From positions 1 to 26,346 of IMG/VR virus record IMGVR_UViG_3300010430_006946: a stretch of 26,346 nucleotides of DNA; one strand, 5' to 3'. The notes under the pieces are model-generated. The model ran no database searches and was not told the DNA's origin. It was given only the letters and a program-made list of their open reading frames with translations. This document shows positions 1 to 6,808 of the stretch, piece by piece. This DNA comes from a virus. The position numbers and the translations under genes are program-made. The first letter of the stretch is position 1, and each line of letters opens with the position of its first letter.

Positions 1-126
1 ATCGGGCTCGGCTTCTCTGGTTACACGCTGATCGAGCTGGCCGGCCAACAGATCGAAACATTCTTCAAGCGCCTGTTCGCCGTCGCGACCGGCGCTCTCG
101 ATAAGCTTGGTGGGAAGAGCAAATGA
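1..126 (+). CDS. C-terminal end of an unknown phage protein (partial)
   Basis: An open frame enters from the left edge and ends with TGA at 124-126, giving the last 41 residues. It contains a short hydrophobic stretch (residues 1-13) and ends Lys/Gly-rich. The stop overlaps the ATG of the next gene (ATGA at 123-126), so it belongs to the same translationally coupled operon. In Mu-like phages the lysis genes often precede the DUF2730 gene, so a lysis or holin-type protein is possible, but the fragment is too short to assign. Confidence 0.6.
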   Translation: MGLGFSGYTLIELAGQQIETFFKRLFAVATGALDKLGGKSK

Positions 127-470
127 GTAACTGGGTAGAGATGGCAACCATCGCGTTCATCGTGATTGGCATTTTCACCGCGATCTGGAGAGGCGGCGCG
201 GCCAATCCTGAAGGTACGCGGACATTGAGCAAGGGGCTTGGTCAGCTATCTGGCCGCGTCGGAGAGCTCGATCAACGCGTCGGCCACGTTGAGGAAGAGC
301 TTGACCAGCTGCAGGCAACGGCGGCGACCGGCAAGGACATCCAGCGACTTGAAGAGCGCATAGCCACTGTGCGCGCGGAAATGCAGGGCCACAGCGAGCT
401 CGCCAAGCGCACGCATGCCAGCGTCAAACGCATTGAAGATCACCTCATCGATAAAGGTTTTGGCCGATGA
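123..470 (+). CDS. DUF2730 family protein (Mu gp25-like)
   Basis: The protein has 115 residues. One N-terminal membrane segment (about residues 7-24, IAFIVIGIFTAIW) is followed by a long charged coiled-coil region (about 38-110) rich in Glu, Gln, Leu and Arg. This is the DUF2730/Mu gp25 arrangement, and the position directly before gp26- and gp27-like genes agrees. Members are small membrane-anchored phage proteins of uncertain role near the lysis/packaging boundary. Its start overlaps the upstream stop by 4 nt, and its stop overlaps the next ATG by 4 nt. The family call rests on architecture and synteny more than on a single motif. Confidence 0.8.
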   Translation: MSNWVEMATIAFIVIGIFTAIWRGGAANPEGTRTLSKGLGQLSGRVGELDQRVGHVEEELDQLQATAATGKDIQRLEERIATVRAEMQGHSELAKRTHASVKRIEDHLIDKGFGR

Positions 471-781
471 ACAGCTATGCCCAGCGCTGCGAACAGGATG
501 CGCGCCTTGCTATCCTGGCAGAGCTTGCCGAGCAGCGCGACGCGATGCTCAATGTCCTGTCAATCACGCGCGTGATGGATGCGATCGGCATGCGCCGGTC
601 GCGCGAATGGGTGGAAACCCAGCTGGAGAAGCTGGAAGAGCTTGGCGCTGTCAGGCTGAGCCATTCCGAAGTGTCGGGCCTTGGTGATGTCACCGTTGCC
701 ACGCTGACGCGCGCCGGGCGCGATCATGTTGAGCGGCGCAGTTTGATCCGCGGCGTCAGCTCGCCCGCGGACGCGGTTTGA
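467..781 (+). CDS. Winged-helix-like phage protein (Mu gp26 / VpaChn25_0724 type)
   Basis: The protein has 104 residues. Helical segments (about 8-30, 33-60) are followed by a short beta-like region containing the pattern VTVATLTRAGRDH (about 76-88), typical of a winged-helix fold ending in an 'L T xx G' wing. Small proteins of this type sit at the gp26 position in Mu-like phages and are often labelled VpaChn25_0724 family or ArsR-like. Their role is not established; a packaging or DNA-binding role is plausible because the next gene is the small terminase. The start is coupled to the DUF2730 stop through ATGA. Confidence 0.75.
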   Translation: MNSYAQRCEQDARLAILAELAEQRDAMLNVLSITRVMDAIGMRRSREWVETQLEKLEELGAVRLSHSEVSGLGDVTVATLTRAGRDHVERRSLIRGVSSPADAV

Positions 782-785
782 TCGC

Positions 786-1403
786 GTGGCCCAGGCAATC
801 GATCCGGTTCAGGGCGGCCCCGGCCGCCGCAAGGGTTTTGGCCATATCTCATCGATAGATCGCCTGCCAGAACAGTGCGACGAGGATATCGAGTGGGCCA
901 ATACCGAACTGCGCGAACGCCGCATGCCGCAAACGGTCATCCTTGAACAGTTCAACGCGCGGCTTGCCGATAAGGGCATCAAGGGCATCTCCAAGAGCGC
1001 TTTCAGCCGCCATTCGGTGCGGCTGGCGATGGAGATCCGCAAGATGGAAGCGAGCCGCCGCATTTCCGATGAAATCCTGCAGCGCCTTGCCCCTGGAGAA
1101 CGCAGCGAAGGCACGATCGCGGCGACCGAGCTGCTCAAGCACCGCATTCTGGAAATGGTGCTTTCTCAGGATGAGCCTGATCTGGGCCTGCTGGAAAAGG
1201 CATCGCTTACCATCAAGCGGCTGAGCAGCACGGCCATTCAGGAAGCCGAGGAACTGCGCGGCGATGAACAGCGCCGCCGTGATGAAGAACAACGCAAGGC
1301 CAACGAAGAGACCGCTGCCAAAGTCGCCTTTATCGCCACGGAGGCTGGCCTTGGAGAAGATCGCATTGCCGCGATCCGCAAGGGTGTTTTGGGACTTAAC
1401 TAG
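786..1403 (+). CDS. Small terminase subunit, DUF3486 family (Mu gp27-like)
   Basis: The protein has 205 residues with a GTG start 4 nt after the upstream stop. The N-terminal part has the DUF3486 signature: a GRRKGFGHISSIDRLPE stretch (about residues 13-29), then a helical DNA-binding region with an F-N-x-R-L pattern and ISKSAFSRHS (about 64-73), which resembles a recognition helix. The C-terminal half is a long helical, Glu/Arg-rich region. In Mu, gp27 is the small terminase partner of gp28, which recognises phage DNA for headful packaging. The large subunit lies about 1 kb downstream, separated by three accessory genes. Confidence 0.88.
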   Translation: MAQAIDPVQGGPGRRKGFGHISSIDRLPEQCDEDIEWANTELRERRMPQTVILEQFNARLADKGIKGISKSAFSRHSVRLAMEIRKMEASRRISDEILQRLAPGERSEGTIAATELLKHRILEMVLSQDEPDLGLLEKASLTIKRLSSTAIQEAEELRGDEQRRRDEEQRKANEETAAKVAFIATEAGLGEDRIAAIRKGVLGLN

Positions 1404-1418
1404 ACAAGGACAACGCCA

Positions 1419-1946
1419 ATGAACCGCGAAATCCACACCATTTCTGGCTTTGCGCTCGATCGTGAAGGGCAGCCAGCGCCAACGCTTTCCGTTCAGATCG
1501 GTTCGCTTGCCGGGTTCAGTAAGGATGACGGAAGCTGGTCGCGCCGTGTTTACGCCGGTGATGTTACACTGGAACTGAGGGGCGGCGGGCTTCCGGGACC
1601 GGTTACAGTTTCGGTTGCCGTCAATCGGGATATCCGTCTGGACGTGATCGGCGGAGACACCCTTCTAACCGACGCGTCGATCACGGCTGTCGGGCCGTTC
1701 GAGCGGGTTGAGCGCATAGGGGCTGCTGACGAAGAGCCGGAAGCCCCGCCGCAACAGCCGGACGGCCCATCGACCCGCCCGGAGTTCAATCCCAGCGGCA
1801 ATCCAGCGGTTGCCCGACTGAAAGTGAAAACCGAAGAGCTGCTCGGCGATATCATGGTGCTGCTGCCTGAAAGCCGCGAGCGCGCGATCGCGATTGCCAA
1901 TATTGAGCAAGGCTGCATGTGGGCCGTCAAGGCTGCGACAAAATGA
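1419..1946 (+). CDS. Ig-like domain protein with C-terminal Acb2/Tad1-type hairpin domain (candidate cyclic-nucleotide sponge)
   Basis: The protein has 175 residues, with AAGGA at 1406-1410 placed 8 nt before the ATG. Residues about 5-90 look like a beta-sandwich of the carboxypeptidase-regulatory/Ig type (SGFALDREGQPAPT at the front, alternating hydrophobic strands). A Pro/Glu linker follows (about 103-121). Residues 123-175 match the Acb2/Tad1 hairpin family: an FNPSGNP lead-in, a Lys-containing helix (K135, K137), then an S-R-E-R-A-I-A-I helix ending in MWAVKAAT. Known members bind cyclic di- and trinucleotides (anti-CBASS) or cyclic ADP-ribose isomers (anti-Thoeris). Ligand binding here is inferred. 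It is placed between the two terminase subunits, a typical slot for accessory genes. The fused beta domain is unusual compared with the roughly 90-residue stand-alone sponges. Confidence 0.75.
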   Translation: MNREIHTISGFALDREGQPAPTLSVQIGSLAGFSKDDGSWSRRVYAGDVTLELRGGGLPGPVTVSVAVNRDIRLDVIGGDTLLTDASITAVGPFERVERIGAADEEPEAPPQQPDGPSTRPEFNPSGNPAVARLKVKTEELLGDIMVLLPESRERAIAIANIEQGCMWAVKAATK

Positions 1947-2170
1947 TGAGCGTTGCTGACTATGTGCTGGCGGTCCTTGGCGCGCTGGTCTGCCTTGTCT
2001 GGTGCGGCGGATCGTTCCTGATCGCGGCGATAGACGCTTTCGCGCCATGCCCGAATGAGGCGACCGCAAAGACCGGACGCAAAGGCTGTGCCTCGCTGAT
2101 CGTTGCCCTGCTGGCGCTGGTCTATTTCGGCGGCGTGCTGCTGAACGGCACATGGAGCTGGTTGGGGTGA
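1943..2170 (+). CDS. Small two-helix membrane protein
   Basis: The protein has 75 residues starting at ATG 1943, which overlaps the previous stop as ATGA; ATG 1946 is an alternative. An upstream in-frame ATG at 1919 exists but lies deep inside the preceding gene. Two hydrophobic segments are visible: about residues 6-28 (ADYVLAVLGALVCLVWCGGS) and about 53-70 (ASLIVALLALVYFGG), separated by a Cys-containing polar loop. This is a plausible inner-membrane protein. Two-helix membrane proteins in phages can be holins, spanins or superinfection-exclusion proteins, but nothing in the sequence selects among these. Its stop is coupled to the next GTG. Confidence 0.65.
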   Translation: MMSVADYVLAVLGALVCLVWCGGSFLIAAIDAFAPCPNEATAKTGRKGCASLIVALLALVYFGGVLLNGTWSWLG

Positions 2171-2451
2171 GCAAGCGTTCCCGCCTTTATAGCCAACTTC
2201 CCGAGCGGCCCGTGGGCGTGCGGCGAAGCTGGCGCAAGCTGTCGCCTGACCTTGCTGAGATCGGCGAACGCCTGCGCACCTGCTCTGTCTTGGTGAAACC
2301 CGAATGGGGCAATCCGGTCGAAGCGTATGAGTATCGGGAGCGCAAAGGTGCCCTGCGACGAATTGAGGCGCGCTATGATGGCGAACGACGCATCTCGATC
2401 AGTTTCCGTCGCGATGGCACGCGGATCGAACGAACGTGCCTCTATGTCTGA
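2167..2451 (+). CDS. Hypothetical basic phage protein
   Basis: The protein has 94 residues from GTG 2167, which overlaps the upstream stop as GTGA; ATG 2152 would add five residues. It is rich in Arg (for example RPVGVRRSWRKL near the N-terminus) and ends in an alternating beta-like stretch (IEARYDGERRISISFRRDG). No family is recognised. It lies in the accessory slot between the small and large terminase genes and overlaps the probable terminase start by 8 nt. It could bind nucleic acid because of its charge, but this is only a guess. Confidence 0.55.
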   Translation: MSKRSRLYSQLPERPVGVRRSWRKLSPDLAEIGERLRTCSVLVKPEWGNPVEAYEYRERKGALRRIEARYDGERRISISFRRDGTRIERTCLYV

Positions 2452-4132
2452 ACCCGCCATCTCGATCGACACCGCTGGCGAGCAGCCCGTCATCCCGCGG
2501 GAGCCAGAGCAGCTTCCGCCCGAGCTGACACGCGGCGCGGAAATCCCGGACGATCTCGATCCGCTGGCTGACGGTATTCTGATGCAACATCAGAAGGACT
2601 GGCTCGAAGACGACAGTGACCTGAAGCTTGGCGAGAAAGGGCGGCGCACAGGCCTCACTTTTGCCGAAGCGCTTGACGATTCACTTTCTGCCGCCGCTTC
2701 GCGATCAGCGGGCGGCGATAACGTGTTTTATATCGGCGACACGAAGGACAAGGGACGCGAATTCATCGGGTATGTCGCGCACTTTCTGAAGATTGTTGCA
2801 GGCGAACTCGTAGAGATCGAGGAATTCGTCTTCATGGATCAGCGCGAGGATGGCTCCACGCGCGGCATATCGGCCTTCCGTGTGCGCTGCGCCAGCGGCT
2901 TCAGGGTTGAGGCGCTGTCTTCCCGGCCAGAGAACATTCGCGGGTTGCAAGGCATTGTCGTCATCGACGAAGCGGCCTTTCACAAGGACGTAAGAGCCGT
3001 CTTAGACGCGGTGAATGCGCTTCTTATCTGGGGCGGAAAAGTGCGCGTGATTTCTACGCACAACGGCACGCTCAATCCGTTCAACGAGCTGGTGCGTGAG
3101 GCACGCGCTGGCAAAGTGCCATTCTCGGTCCACAGGATCCCGTTCCAGGCAGCTATCGATAACGGCCTTTACAAACGCGTCTGTCTGATGCGCGGGCTGG
3201 AATGGTCGCCTGAAGCCGAAGCCGCATGGGAAGCAAAGATACGCGCCGCATACGGTTCGCGCACGGCCCAGATGGAGCAAGAGCTTGATGCCATCCCCGC
3301 CGATGGTGAAGGCGCGGCGCTAGCCCGTGTTGTCATCGAACAGGTGACAAGCCGCGACGTGCCAGTGATCCGGCTGTCGCTGCCCGACAGTTTCAAGGCC
3401 GCCGAAAAAAGCGCGCGCAAGAAGCAAATCGAGGACTGGTGCCGCACCGAGCTGCGCCCGCACCTTGATCGCCTCGATCCCAAGCGCCGCCACGATTTCG
3501 GATTTGACTTTGGACGCAGCGGCGATGCGTCCGACATGATTATTCAGGAGCTGGGACAAGACCTGATCCGGCGCTGGAAGTTCGTTGTTGAACTGCGCAA
3601 TGTCCCGTTCGAAGCCCAGCGCGATATCATGTTCTACATTGGCGAGGCTTTGCCCCGGCTTGGGCATGGCGCGCTCGATGCCACGGGCAATGGCGCCTAT
3701 CTGGCCGAAGTCGCCGCGCAGAAATGGGGCGACCGGATATCGGAGATCAAGCTGTCCCAGCAATGGTACCGCGAAAACGGCACGCCCTATATCGAGGCGT
3801 TCGGAGACCGCACTGTTGTCATCGCAGCCGATGAAGATGTCGTGCGCGATCATCAGGCGCTGCAATATGTGAAGGGCGTCGTCATGGTGCCTTCGGACAT
3901 GCGCTATAAAGGCGAAGACGGGCTGGATCGCCACGGCGATACCGGCATCGCCGGAATGCTCGCCTGGTTCGCATCGCGGCAAGGCGCGGTGCTTTACGAA
4001 TATGCGCCGGTCACCACGCGCGAAGCCAACGGCTTTGACGATCCCGATCACGATGATTTCAGTCGCGATGGCTTTGGCGGCCTTGGCCGATCGCCGCTGG
4101 GCGCGGGGATAAGGAGCGGCGGCACATGGTGA
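2444..4132 (+). CDS. Terminase large subunit (Mu gp28-like)
   Basis: The protein has 562 residues from ATG 2444, chosen because it overlaps the previous gene by only 8 nt; the frame stays open upstream to 2327 and ATG 2375 or 2414 are possible. It is the ATPase and nuclease of the packaging motor. Visible motifs are a deviant Walker A (EKGRRTG, about 64-70), Walker B (IVVIDEAAF, about 171-179), a coupling motif (STHNG, about 204-208), and the start of the RNase-H-like nuclease domain with acidic residues D351 and D355 (HDFGFDFGRS). Length agrees with Mu gp28-type terminases. The stop overlaps the next start. It acts with the DUF3486 protein and docks on the DUF935 portal. Confidence 0.92.
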   Translation: MSEPAISIDTAGEQPVIPREPEQLPPELTRGAEIPDDLDPLADGILMQHQKDWLEDDSDLKLGEKGRRTGLTFAEALDDSLSAAASRSAGGDNVFYIGDTKDKGREFIGYVAHFLKIVAGELVEIEEFVFMDQREDGSTRGISAFRVRCASGFRVEALSSRPENIRGLQGIVVIDEAAFHKDVRAVLDAVNALLIWGGKVRVISTHNGTLNPFNELVREARAGKVPFSVHRIPFQAAIDNGLYKRVCLMRGLEWSPEAEAAWEAKIRAAYGSRTAQMEQELDAIPADGEGAALARVVIEQVTSRDVPVIRLSLPDSFKAAEKSARKKQIEDWCRTELRPHLDRLDPKRRHDFGFDFGRSGDASDMIIQELGQDLIRRWKFVVELRNVPFEAQRDIMFYIGEALPRLGHGALDATGNGAYLAEVAAQKWGDRISEIKLSQQWYRENGTPYIEAFGDRTVVIAADEDVVRDHQALQYVKGVVMVPSDMRYKGEDGLDRHGDTGIAGMLAWFASRQGAVLYEYAPVTTREANGFDDPDHDDFSRDGFGGLGRSPLGAGIRSGGTW

Positions 4133-4341
4133 CCGACGACATGAAAGCCGCAGGCTGGATGGAACATGACGGCAGCCATTGCCCGATGCCAAACCGCGGC
4201 GCTGTCGAAGTGCTGCTTCGCAATGGCCGCATCTCGATGAGCCGGTTCGGTTTCTGGTTCTGGCCTTGGTGGAGCGAGACGAACATCGATATCGTTGGCT
4301 ACCGCCCCGATGAACCGGATGAGGAAAGGCTGGCCGCATGA
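4126..4341 (+). CDS. Small hypothetical phage protein (Trp-rich)
   Basis: The protein has 71 residues. ATG 4126 overlaps the terminase stop by 7 nt, and GTG 4129 is an alternative with a 4-nt overlap. It has a DGSHCPMP pattern (about 15-22), an alternating beta-like stretch (AVEVLLRNGRI) and an aromatic segment FWFWPWW (about 43-49), then DIVGYRPDE. Small single-domain proteins with a 'cP.P....v.v..r.G....' pattern followed by 'di.aYR' are common in phages and have no known function. Its stop is coupled to the next gene by ATGA (4338-4341). Confidence 0.65.
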   Translation: MVTDDMKAAGWMEHDGSHCPMPNRGAVEVLLRNGRISMSRFGFWFWPWWSETNIDIVGYRPDEPDEERLAA

Positions 4342-4703
4342 TCGCGCAAGGCTATCCCACACTGGAAATGATCAATGAGGCTGATCGAAAGGCCGCCGTC
4401 TGGTTTCTGATGGCCAAAGGCAGATTCGGCAAGCAACTGATAGGCGATGTGCTGTCCGGCAAACTGGATGACCGTCTGGATCTGCTGAGGCATCTTGCCC
4501 GGTTTCGGTTGGCGTTGCGGCGCAAGGTTCTTTCTGGCCTGCCGCTTTCGTGCCGGGACGCCTTTGAGGCGGCCGCGCAGTATTGCGCTTCGCTTGGTCT
4601 GTGCGCGGAGGCTGCCGCGCTGCGCTCTGGAAGCGGCCTTGATCGTCCGGAAGTCGCAGTGTTCGAAAAGCACCTGCGCAATTACGAAAGGATCTGTGCA
4701 TGA
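4338..4703 (+). CDS. Hypothetical helical phage protein
   Basis: The protein has 121 residues and is predicted to be mostly helical, with many Leu and Ala residues and three Cys (two in the C-x5-C arrangement CASLGLC, about 83-89, plus one near the C-terminus). No family is recognised. It starts with ATGA coupling to the preceding small gene and ends with ATGA coupling to the portal gene (4700-4703), so it is expressed with the packaging and portal proteins. This position next to the portal makes a small head-assembly or accessory role possible but unproven. Confidence 0.6.
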   Translation: MIAQGYPTLEMINEADRKAAVWFLMAKGRFGKQLIGDVLSGKLDDRLDLLRHLARFRLALRRKVLSGLPLSCRDAFEAAAQYCASLGLCAEAAALRSGSGLDRPEVAVFEKHLRNYERICA

Positions 4704-6262
4704 ACGCTCTCGTCGATCAATGGGGGCAGCCGCTTCGCAAGCAGGTGCTCACTCGCGAAGTGGCCGGGCCAACGCTGGCAGGCGTGCGATCGCCCATATC
4801 CGGCTATCCCGCCGATGGCCTGACGCCGGTTCGTCTGGCAGAGCTTCTGCGCGAAGCCGATCAGGGAGAGCCGCTGCGCTTCTTTGAACTGGCCGAGCTG
4901 ATCGAGGAACGCGATCTGCACTATGTCGGCGTGCTGGCCACCCGCAAGCGCAGCGTCTCGCAGCTGCAGGTCACCGTCGAAGCCGCGTCCGATGATGGTG
5001 CCGATGTTGAAAAGGCCGATATGGTGCGCGACTGGCTCAAGCGGGACGAGCTGGCCGACGAAACGTTCGATATTCTCGATGCGGTCGGCAAAGGCGTGAG
5101 CTTTACCGAAATCATCTGGGACAGTTCCGAAGGGCAATGGATGCCCGATCGGCTGGAATGGCGCGATCCGCGGTGGTTCACCTTCGATCGCAAGGATCTG
5201 CGCACGCCGCTGCTGCGCGGCGGGGAAAGCGGCAACGATCAGCCATCGCCGCTGCCCGCGTTCAAGTTCATCCATGCCAACATAAAGGCAAAGTCCGGCC
5301 TGCCGATCCGATCCGGCCTTGCGCGCATCGCTGCCTGGGCATGGATGTTCAAGGCCTTTACCCAGCGCGACTGGGCCATCTTCTGTCAGACCTATGGTCA
5401 GCCGGTGCGCATCGGCAAGTTCCACGAAGGCGCGACAAAGGAGGATAAACAGACGCTGTTTCGCGCGGTCGCCAATATCGCCGGGGATTGCGCCGCGATC
5501 ATCCCGCAGTCGATGGAAATTGAATTTGTCGAGGCGGACAACCTTGGCGCTGGGTCTGATCTTTATGAGAAACGCTCCGACTGGCTTGATCGCCAGATGT
5601 CCAAGGCCGTGCTTGGCCAGACGACAACGACCGATGCGGTATCGGGCGGCCACGCGGTATCGAAAGAGCATCGCAAGGTTCAGGAAGATATCGAGACAGC
5701 CGATTGCCGCGCGCTGGCCGCCACGCTTAATCGCGATCTCATCCGCCCGTGGATCGATCTGGAATACGGGCCGCAGAAGGCCTATCCGCGCGTCGTCATC
5801 GCCCGCCCGGATGAGGAAGATCTCGCCCAGATGTCGGAAAGCCTCAGCAAGCTGGTGCCGCTGGGCCTGCGCGTGAAGCAATCCGAAGTGCGTGACAAGT
5901 TCGGCCTGTCCGATCCCGATGATGAAGACGATGTGCTGCGCCCGGCCACAGCGCCAGTCGCTCCCGGCACTGCCCCGCCTGAAACGGCATTGCAGGCACA
6001 GGAAGCGCCCGCCGCGCCGCATCCCGCGGCGCAGATCGCCGATGCGATGGCAGGCCAGGGCGATGCTGCGGTTGCGGATATGATCGAACAGATTGAAGCG
6101 ATGCTGAACAGCGCCAGCGACCTGAACGAATTTCGCGCCATGCTCGATGCTGCCTATCCCGGTATCGATGCCAGCGATCTGGCCAGCGTTCTGGCAGGCG
6201 GCATGACTGCCGCCCATGCGGCCGGGCGCAGCGATCTGGAAGATGAGAGCGAGGGCGCGTGA
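4700..6262 (+). CDS. Portal protein, DUF935 family (Mu gp29-like)
   Basis: The protein has 520 residues, the usual length for DUF935 portals. Family-like stretches include the N-terminal ISGYPADGLTPVRLAELL region (about 33-50), the FFELAELIEERDLHYVGVLATRKRSV region (about 62-86) and the WRDPRWFTFD region (about 153-162). The C-terminal third is acidic and Ala/Pro-rich. Portals form the dodecameric ring at the capsid vertex through which DNA is packaged and ejected. It is coupled upstream by ATGA and downstream by TGATG. A long antisense open frame inside this gene is a by-product of codon bias. Confidence 0.92.
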   Translation: MNALVDQWGQPLRKQVLTREVAGPTLAGVRSPISGYPADGLTPVRLAELLREADQGEPLRFFELAELIEERDLHYVGVLATRKRSVSQLQVTVEAASDDGADVEKADMVRDWLKRDELADETFDILDAVGKGVSFTEIIWDSSEGQWMPDRLEWRDPRWFTFDRKDLRTPLLRGGESGNDQPSPLPAFKFIHANIKAKSGLPIRSGLARIAAWAWMFKAFTQRDWAIFCQTYGQPVRIGKFHEGATKEDKQTLFRAVANIAGDCAAIIPQSMEIEFVEADNLGAGSDLYEKRSDWLDRQMSKAVLGQTTTTDAVSGGHAVSKEHRKVQEDIETADCRALAATLNRDLIRPWIDLEYGPQKAYPRVVIARPDEEDLAQMSESLSKLVPLGLRVKQSEVRDKFGLSDPDDEDDVLRPATAPVAPGTAPPETALQAQEAPAAPHPAAQIADAMAGQGDAAVADMIEQIEAMLNSASDLNEFRAMLDAAYPGIDASDLASVLAGGMTAAHAAGRSDLEDESEGA

Positions 6263-6465
6263 TGGCTACCGCCGATCTGTTTGAACGGCCGCCCCGCCGC
6301 CCGGCACGCAAACTTATGAAGCTGTGCGATGCTGGTTCGTTTCCTGATGGCAGGAAGGCCATCCATTTCGTGTGCGCGCGCTGCGGCCATGATGATGGCT
6401 GGTCCTATCAGACCGAAACGAATAGCCAGGCAAAGGTTGGCCGCCCATGCCCGAAATGCAACTGA
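6262..6465 (+). CDS. Small zinc-ribbon protein
   Basis: The protein has 67 residues from ATG 6262, whose A is also the last base of the portal stop (TGATG); GTG 6259 would add one residue. It carries a two-knuckle zinc ribbon: CARC at about 34-37 and CPKC at the extreme C-terminus (about 63-66), separated by a Trp/Tyr-containing strand. Such mini zinc-ribbon proteins are frequent between portal and minor head genes in phages and have no fixed function. They may bind nucleic acid or a protein partner. The stop is again TGATG-coupled to the next small frame. Confidence 0.7.
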   Translation: MATADLFERPPRRPARKLMKLCDAGSFPDGRKAIHFVCARCGHDDGWSYQTETNSQAKVGRPCPKCN

Positions 6466-6587
6466 TGGAACGCCTTCGCCACACAAGCCCCAGAACGCGC
6501 GTAGAGCGCCTCGCGGCCAGTAGGGCGGCTGAAATCGCAGTACCTGCCTTCTTATGGCTTCTTATCGGGCCTCTTGGCTGTGTTTGA
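6465..6587 (+). CDS. 40-residue hypothetical protein with C-terminal hydrophobic segment
   Basis: This short frame begins with the ATG overlapping the zinc-ribbon stop (TGATG at 6463-6467) and ends at TGA 6585-6587. The first half is basic (RLRHTSPRTRVERLAASR) and the second half is hydrophobic (AVPAFLWLLIGPLGCV), as expected for a small tail-anchored membrane peptide. The unbroken coupling chain and the clean basic/hydrophobic split argue for a real gene. No homologue is recognised. Confidence 0.45.
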   Translation: MERLRHTSPRTRVERLAASRAAEIAVPAFLWLLIGPLGCV

Positions 6588-6598
6588 AAGGAACTGAG

Positions 6599-6808
6599 AT
6601 GAGGTTGCACTGGCTCGCCGCCGCCACCCTTGTTGGTATGGATATAGCCACCGGTCGCCGCGAAGCAGCGGGGCGTGGCAATGACCCGCGTTCAGATGCG
6701 GTGAAACGCTGCTATTTCGGTAGTCCAAACAGACTACCGGGCGGCCCGCCGAAACCTTTGACCAAGAGGCAGCGGCGACGAATGCGCGGCAAAACAAAGA
6801 GGCGCTAA
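6599..6808 (+). CDS. Small basic hypothetical protein
   Basis: The protein has 69 residues. The start at ATG 6599 is supported by an AAAGGA ribosome-binding site at 6587-6592; an in-frame upstream ATG at 6554 lacks this and lies inside the previous frame. The N-terminus is mildly hydrophobic (WLAAATLVGM) and the C-terminus is strongly basic (LTKRQRRRMRGKTKRR), so it probably binds nucleic acid or a negatively charged surface. It ends one base into the ATG of the MuF gene (TAATG at 6806-6810). No family is recognised. Confidence 0.6.
   Translation: MRLHWLAAATLVGMDIATGRREAAGRGNDPRSDAVKRCYFGSPNRLPGGPPKPLTKRQRRRMRGKTKRR

Noticed and set aside
4682-6217. Open frame of 511 codons on the minus strand inside the portal gene
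   Set aside because: It is antisense to a clear DUF935 portal, has no recognisable domain and arises from GC-rich third-position bias.
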